Assembly (NCBI GenBank): GCA_021790135.1
Contig: JAJYIJ010000039.1
Location: 1 to 8,272, forward strand
Source: a bacterium
GTDB lineage: Bacteria; Patescibacteriota; Patescibacteriia; Magasanikbacterales; GWA2-37-8
DNA length: 8,272 nt
Direction of reading: 5' to 3'
Shown here: in pieces, positions 5,990-8,272 of the stretch
How positions within the stretch are numbered: the stretch's first letter is position 1
Layout of the letters: each line of letters opens with the position of its first letter
Made by a program: the position numbers and the translations under genes
The notes under the pieces: generated by a model
Databases searched by the model: none
The model's input: the letters and a program-made list of their open reading frames with translations, nothing else
What the model was told of the DNA's origin: nothing

Positions 5990-7366
5990 ATGTATTATCG
6001 ACTCAAACAACTCACCATTCTTCTCGGAGACCTCGTCGCCCTCTATATTGGGCTTTTTTTTGCTCTTGCCCTGCGTTCTTTCCGCTGGCCTACGGATATT
6101 TTTTTTGAATTGCTGCCCACCCTTAGTCTCCTTTTCTTGTTGGCCATCATCATCTTTTTTATTGTCGGGCTGTATGATGTCAGTCGTGCGCGAAATACGT
6201 GGCTATTTTTCCAAAAAATCATTCTCTCTGCCTCTATCTGGATCATTCTTGCCGTCTTTTTTTTCTACGCCGCCACCAGTGCCACCAACCCGAAAACAAC
6301 TCTACTGCTGATTGCCATTGTTGGTTTCGGGCTGCTTGCTTTTTGGCGTTTTCTCTATAATCGTTTCTTATCGGCCAGCCTTCTTACAACAACCATTGTT
6401 TTTGTCGGTTGGTCAAATGAGGTGGCAGAACTCATCTCGCTTTTCGAACAAGAACCGGAACGTGGTTTTGTCGTTCAGGGCTGTATTCTTTCTGTGGACA
6501 TAGCTGAAAATCTTAAAGGGAAAAAATTGGCAACTGCCCTCTCCCTTGCCGAATTGCTGCAAAAAGAACAAACACAATACCCCGATCTCATTATCGTGGC
6601 CCCAAACAATTCTGATGGTCAAATCTCTAAAGAATTGTACGACGCTCTTTTTCGGCAAACTGGTATCGTCAGCTTGGCTGATTTCTATGAGCAAATTTTT
6701 AAACGTATTCCCCCTTTCACTTTTTCGCAAAACTGGTTCATTATCAATTTGAAAGAACAAAAAAGAAAAATTTATGACCGTTTCCGAATCCTTATTGATT
6801 TCTTCTGCGCGCTTTTGACCGGCGTCGGCACTATCGTGCTTTTCCCCTTTATCGCTCTGGCAATCAAATTGAATTCGACCGGGCCCATTTTCTTTAAACA
6901 AACACGAACCGGCCGCCTTGGGCGTCCATTCACTATTTATAAATTCCGCACCATGCGGACACTCGGTAAAGATGGCAGCGCGGAAACTGCCGGGCCAGAG
7001 TTCGCGCAGCTGAATGATTCACGCATCACTGCCGTCGGCAAATTCCTGCGTCGTACCAGAATTGATGAGCTGCCGCAATGTTTAAATATTCTGAAAGGCC
7101 AAATGAGTTTTATCGGACCACGTCCGGAACGACCGGAATTTGTGAAGGAATTGACGGACCACATTTCTTTCTATCCGCTGCGACATCTTGTAAAACCCGG
7201 GCTAACCGGCTGGGCGCAAATCCAACACTCCTACTATGGCAACATCGAAGAAAACCTCTACAAACTCGAATATGACCTCTACTACGTCAAAAACCGCGGT
7301 TTTCTTCTCGACAGTGTTATCCTCTTAAAAACAATCGGAACCGTGCTTCGAATGATGGGCCGTTAA
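5990..7366 (+). CDS. polyprenyl glycosylphosphotransferase (initiating sugar transferase, WcaJ/CpsE-like)
   Basis: Integral membrane enzyme that transfers a sugar-1-phosphate from a nucleotide sugar to undecaprenyl phosphate, the first step of many exopolysaccharide, capsule and glycoprotein pathways. Numbering is from ATG 5990 (458 residues). Four hydrophobic helices lie at about 8-30, 42-62, 76-95 and 104-123. A soluble Rossmann-like middle domain (about 130-235) follows, then a membrane re-entrant helix (about 266-292). The catalytic bac_transf domain carries the STGPIFFKQTRTGRLGRPF/YKFRTM segment, TRIDELPQ with the catalytic Asp-Glu pair D359-E360, GPRPERPEF and PGLTGWAQIQ. Length and order match the full-length WcaJ-type family. 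A TTG at 5966 would add eight residues (MPLKKDKS). I prefer the ATG because family members begin close to the first helix; neither start has a good Shine-Dalgarno. It diverges from the protease and is presumably functionally linked to the operon beyond it. Confidence 0.93.
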   Translation: MYYRLKQLTILLGDLVALYIGLFFALALRSFRWPTDIFFELLPTLSLLFLLAIIIFFIVGLYDVSRARNTWLFFQKIILSASIWIILAVFFFYAATSATNPKTTLLLIAIVGFGLLAFWRFLYNRFLSASLLTTTIVFVGWSNEVAELISLFEQEPERGFVVQGCILSVDIAENLKGKKLATALSLAELLQKEQTQYPDLIIVAPNNSDGQISKELYDALFRQTGIVSLADFYEQIFKRIPPFTFSQNWFIINLKEQKRKIYDRFRILIDFFCALLTGVGTIVLFPFIALAIKLNSTGPIFFKQTRTGRLGRPFTIYKFRTMRTLGKDGSAETAGPEFAQLNDSRITAVGKFLRRTRIDELPQCLNILKGQMSFIGPRPERPEFVKELTDHISFYPLRHLVKPGLTGWAQIQHSYYGNIEENLYKLEYDLYYVKNRGFLLDSVILLKTIGTVLRMMGR

Positions 7367-7367
7367 A

Positions 7368-8240
7368 TCAGTTTTTCAACGCCGCTCGGAGAAGACCGAC
7401 GAACAAGGGATGCGGCGCCAATGGACGAGATTTAAGTTCAGGGTGAAATTGGGTGCCAACAAAATAGGGGTGATCTTTCAGCTCAATTATTTCCACTAAA
7501 TCGGCGCCGGGATTAATCCCAACGAATTGCATTCCTTCCGCCTCCATCACTTCCCGATACGCATTGTTGAATTCAAAACGATGGCGATGGCGTTCAGAAA
7601 CTAATTTCTGTTTATACAACTTCTGCACTTTTGAGCCAAGTTTTAGATTACAATCATACGCCCCTAAACGCATTGTTCCTCCGTAGCGATTCTCAGCAAT
7701 ATTCTTGGCTTGGCGCGGATTAATATGGATAATTGGATGCGGCGTGCCATCGTCAACTTCCACGGTATGCGCCTCTGAGTAATGCAAAACATGCCGCGCG
7801 AACTCGACACAGGCCAGCTGCATGCCATAGCAAAGGCCCAAATACGGTATTTTGTGTTCACGAGCAAACTGTATAGCTAAAATAATGCCTTCAATTCCGC
7901 GCGTCCCAAAACCGCCCGGAACAATCACGGCATCGAATGATGCCAACTGCTTGACGGCCGCCGGATCTTTTTCATAGGTTTCGGAGTCAATCCAGGTTAA
8001 CTCTGACTTGGCCCCGCTGGCAGAGGCGGCATGTTTGGTCGCCTCGATGACTGAAATGTAAGAATCCGCCAAAGTAAATTTGCCCGTGCCAAAATATTTT
8101 CCAACCACGGCAATCCGTACATGTTTTTTGGGGTGACGCACGCTGGCGACAAATTTTTCCCAAGCGATATTTTTCCGATTGCGAAAACGCAAACCAAGAC
8201 GGCGACCAATCAAATTGCTTAACCCCTGCCGTTCGAACAT
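7368..8240 (-). CDS. pyrG: CTP synthase, C-terminal glutamine amidotransferase part
   Basis: CTP synthase makes CTP from UTP, ATP and glutamine; this part releases ammonia from glutamine for the synthetase domain. Numbering is from ATG 8240 (290 residues). It begins in the interdomain linker MFERQGLSNLIGRRLGL. It shows VGKYFGTGKFTLADSY (46-61), the oxyanion PGGFGTRGIEG (108-118), the nucleophile C137 in PYLGLCYGMQ, GGTMRLGAY (187-195), SERHRHRFEFN (216-226) and FHPE with H266 and E268. All glutaminase catalytic residues are intact. Whole family members are about 530-550 residues, so this is the second half. It is cut from the first half by an in-frame TAG at 8255-8253. ATG 8240 was chosen because AGGAGG lies 8 nt upstream; a GTG at 8249 is in frame but overlaps that site. 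It is convergent with the sugar transferase, with 1 bp between the stop codons. Confidence 0.9.
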   Translation of the reverse strand: MFERQGLSNLIGRRLGLRFRNRKNIAWEKFVASVRHPKKHVRIAVVGKYFGTGKFTLADSYISVIEATKHAASASGAKSELTWIDSETYEKDPAAVKQLASFDAVIVPGGFGTRGIEGIILAIQFAREHKIPYLGLCYGMQLACVEFARHVLHYSEAHTVEVDDGTPHPIIHINPRQAKNIAENRYGGTMRLGAYDCNLKLGSKVQKLYKQKLVSERHRHRFEFNNAYREVMEAEGMQFVGINPGADLVEIIELKDHPYFVGTQFHPELKSRPLAPHPLFVGLLRAALKN

Positions 8241-8248
8241 GGCTGGCA

Positions 8249-8254
8249 CCTCCT
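8249..8254 (-). promoter_or_regulatory. consensus Shine-Dalgarno for internal pyrG start
   Basis: AGGAGG on the minus strand lies 8 nt before ATG 8240, with spacer TGCCAGCC. It is the only full-consensus, well-spaced ribosome-binding site I see in the window. It overlaps the TAG that ends the upstream half and the codons for the conserved E-V of the linker. Confidence 0.6.
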
Positions 8255-8272
8255 AAATGCTTTCCACATCCG
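8253..8272 (-). CDS. pyrG: 3' end of pyrG synthetase part, ending at an in-frame TAG (partial)
   Basis: Only the last codons lie in the window: D-V-E-S-I followed by TAG. They are in the same frame as the amidotransferase part. Together they read D-V-E-S-I-stop-E-V-P-A-M-F, matching the conserved CTP synthase linker D-V-x-S-I-Y-x-V-P with the stop in place of Tyr. The N-terminal synthetase domain must lie beyond 8272. Whether the stop marks a true gene split, a suppressed codon, a pseudogene lesion or a sequencing error cannot be told here. Confidence 0.7.

Noticed and set aside
6413..6901. Minus-strand open frame of 162 codons
   Set aside because: It lies wholly inside the sugar transferase gene, whose motifs and frame are certain; the translation is not protein-like.
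7358..7385. Possible terminator hairpin CGTTGAA-loop-TTTAACG at the convergent junction
   Set aside because: The stem is short, AT-rich with one G-T pair, and is not followed by a T-run on either strand.
1..8272. CRISPR array, tRNA/rRNA gene, insertion sequence or other mobile element
   Set aside because: I saw no regular direct repeats, tRNA-like cloverleaf, rRNA segments, transposase motifs or terminal inverted repeats; nearly all sequence is explained by the listed genes.

Overview
The window looks like bacterial chromosome with compact gene spacing and mid-range GC content (my impression by eye, not computed). Weak Shine-Dalgarno sequences, very short leaders, overlapping genes and small enzymes of surface-glycan synthesis would fit an uncultured lineage such as the Patescibacteria/CPR. 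That placement is inference only; no marker gene in the window settles it. TGA ends several genes, so UGA is not reassigned here.

Layout. Bases 1-129 hold no gene I can support. From 3864 down to 130 lies a five-gene minus-strand operon, in transcription order: an extended SDR nucleotide-sugar enzyme, a family-2 glycosyltransferase, a small DUF2304 membrane protein, a family-4 glycosyltransferase, and a SAM-dependent methyltransferase with an abnormal C-terminus. Junctions are a 26-bp overlap, a 1-bp gap, a 6-bp gap and an 11-bp overlap. A near-consensus sigma70-type promoter lies just upstream (3887-3915). Next, also on the minus strand, is a secreted subtilisin-like (S8) protease (3912-5909). 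Divergent from it is a membrane polyprenyl-phosphate sugar phosphotransferase on the plus strand (5990-7366). The two share a promoter region whose -10 boxes overlap. The right end (7368-8272, minus) is the C-terminal part of pyrG, CTP synthase.

How the parts fit. The phosphotransferase would load the first sugar phosphate onto undecaprenyl phosphate. The SDR enzyme would supply a modified nucleotide sugar. The GT2/DUF2304 pair would make or use a lipid-linked sugar, GT4 would extend the glycan, and the methyltransferase may modify it or an associated lipid. This is a plausible cell-surface glycan or glycoprotein pathway; the final product cannot be named. The protease is exported and may act at the same surface, but no direct link is visible.

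The most unusual signal is in pyrG. Where the family normally has a conserved Tyr in the linker between the synthetase and glutaminase domains (D-V-x-S-I-Y-x-V-P), this sequence has TAG. The same base change creates a perfect AGGAGG ribosome-binding site 8 nt before an in-frame ATG. CTP synthase may therefore be made here as two polypeptides; alternatively the codon is suppressed, or it is a lesion or sequencing error. Apart from that, the window is a fairly ordinary glycan-synthesis neighbourhood.
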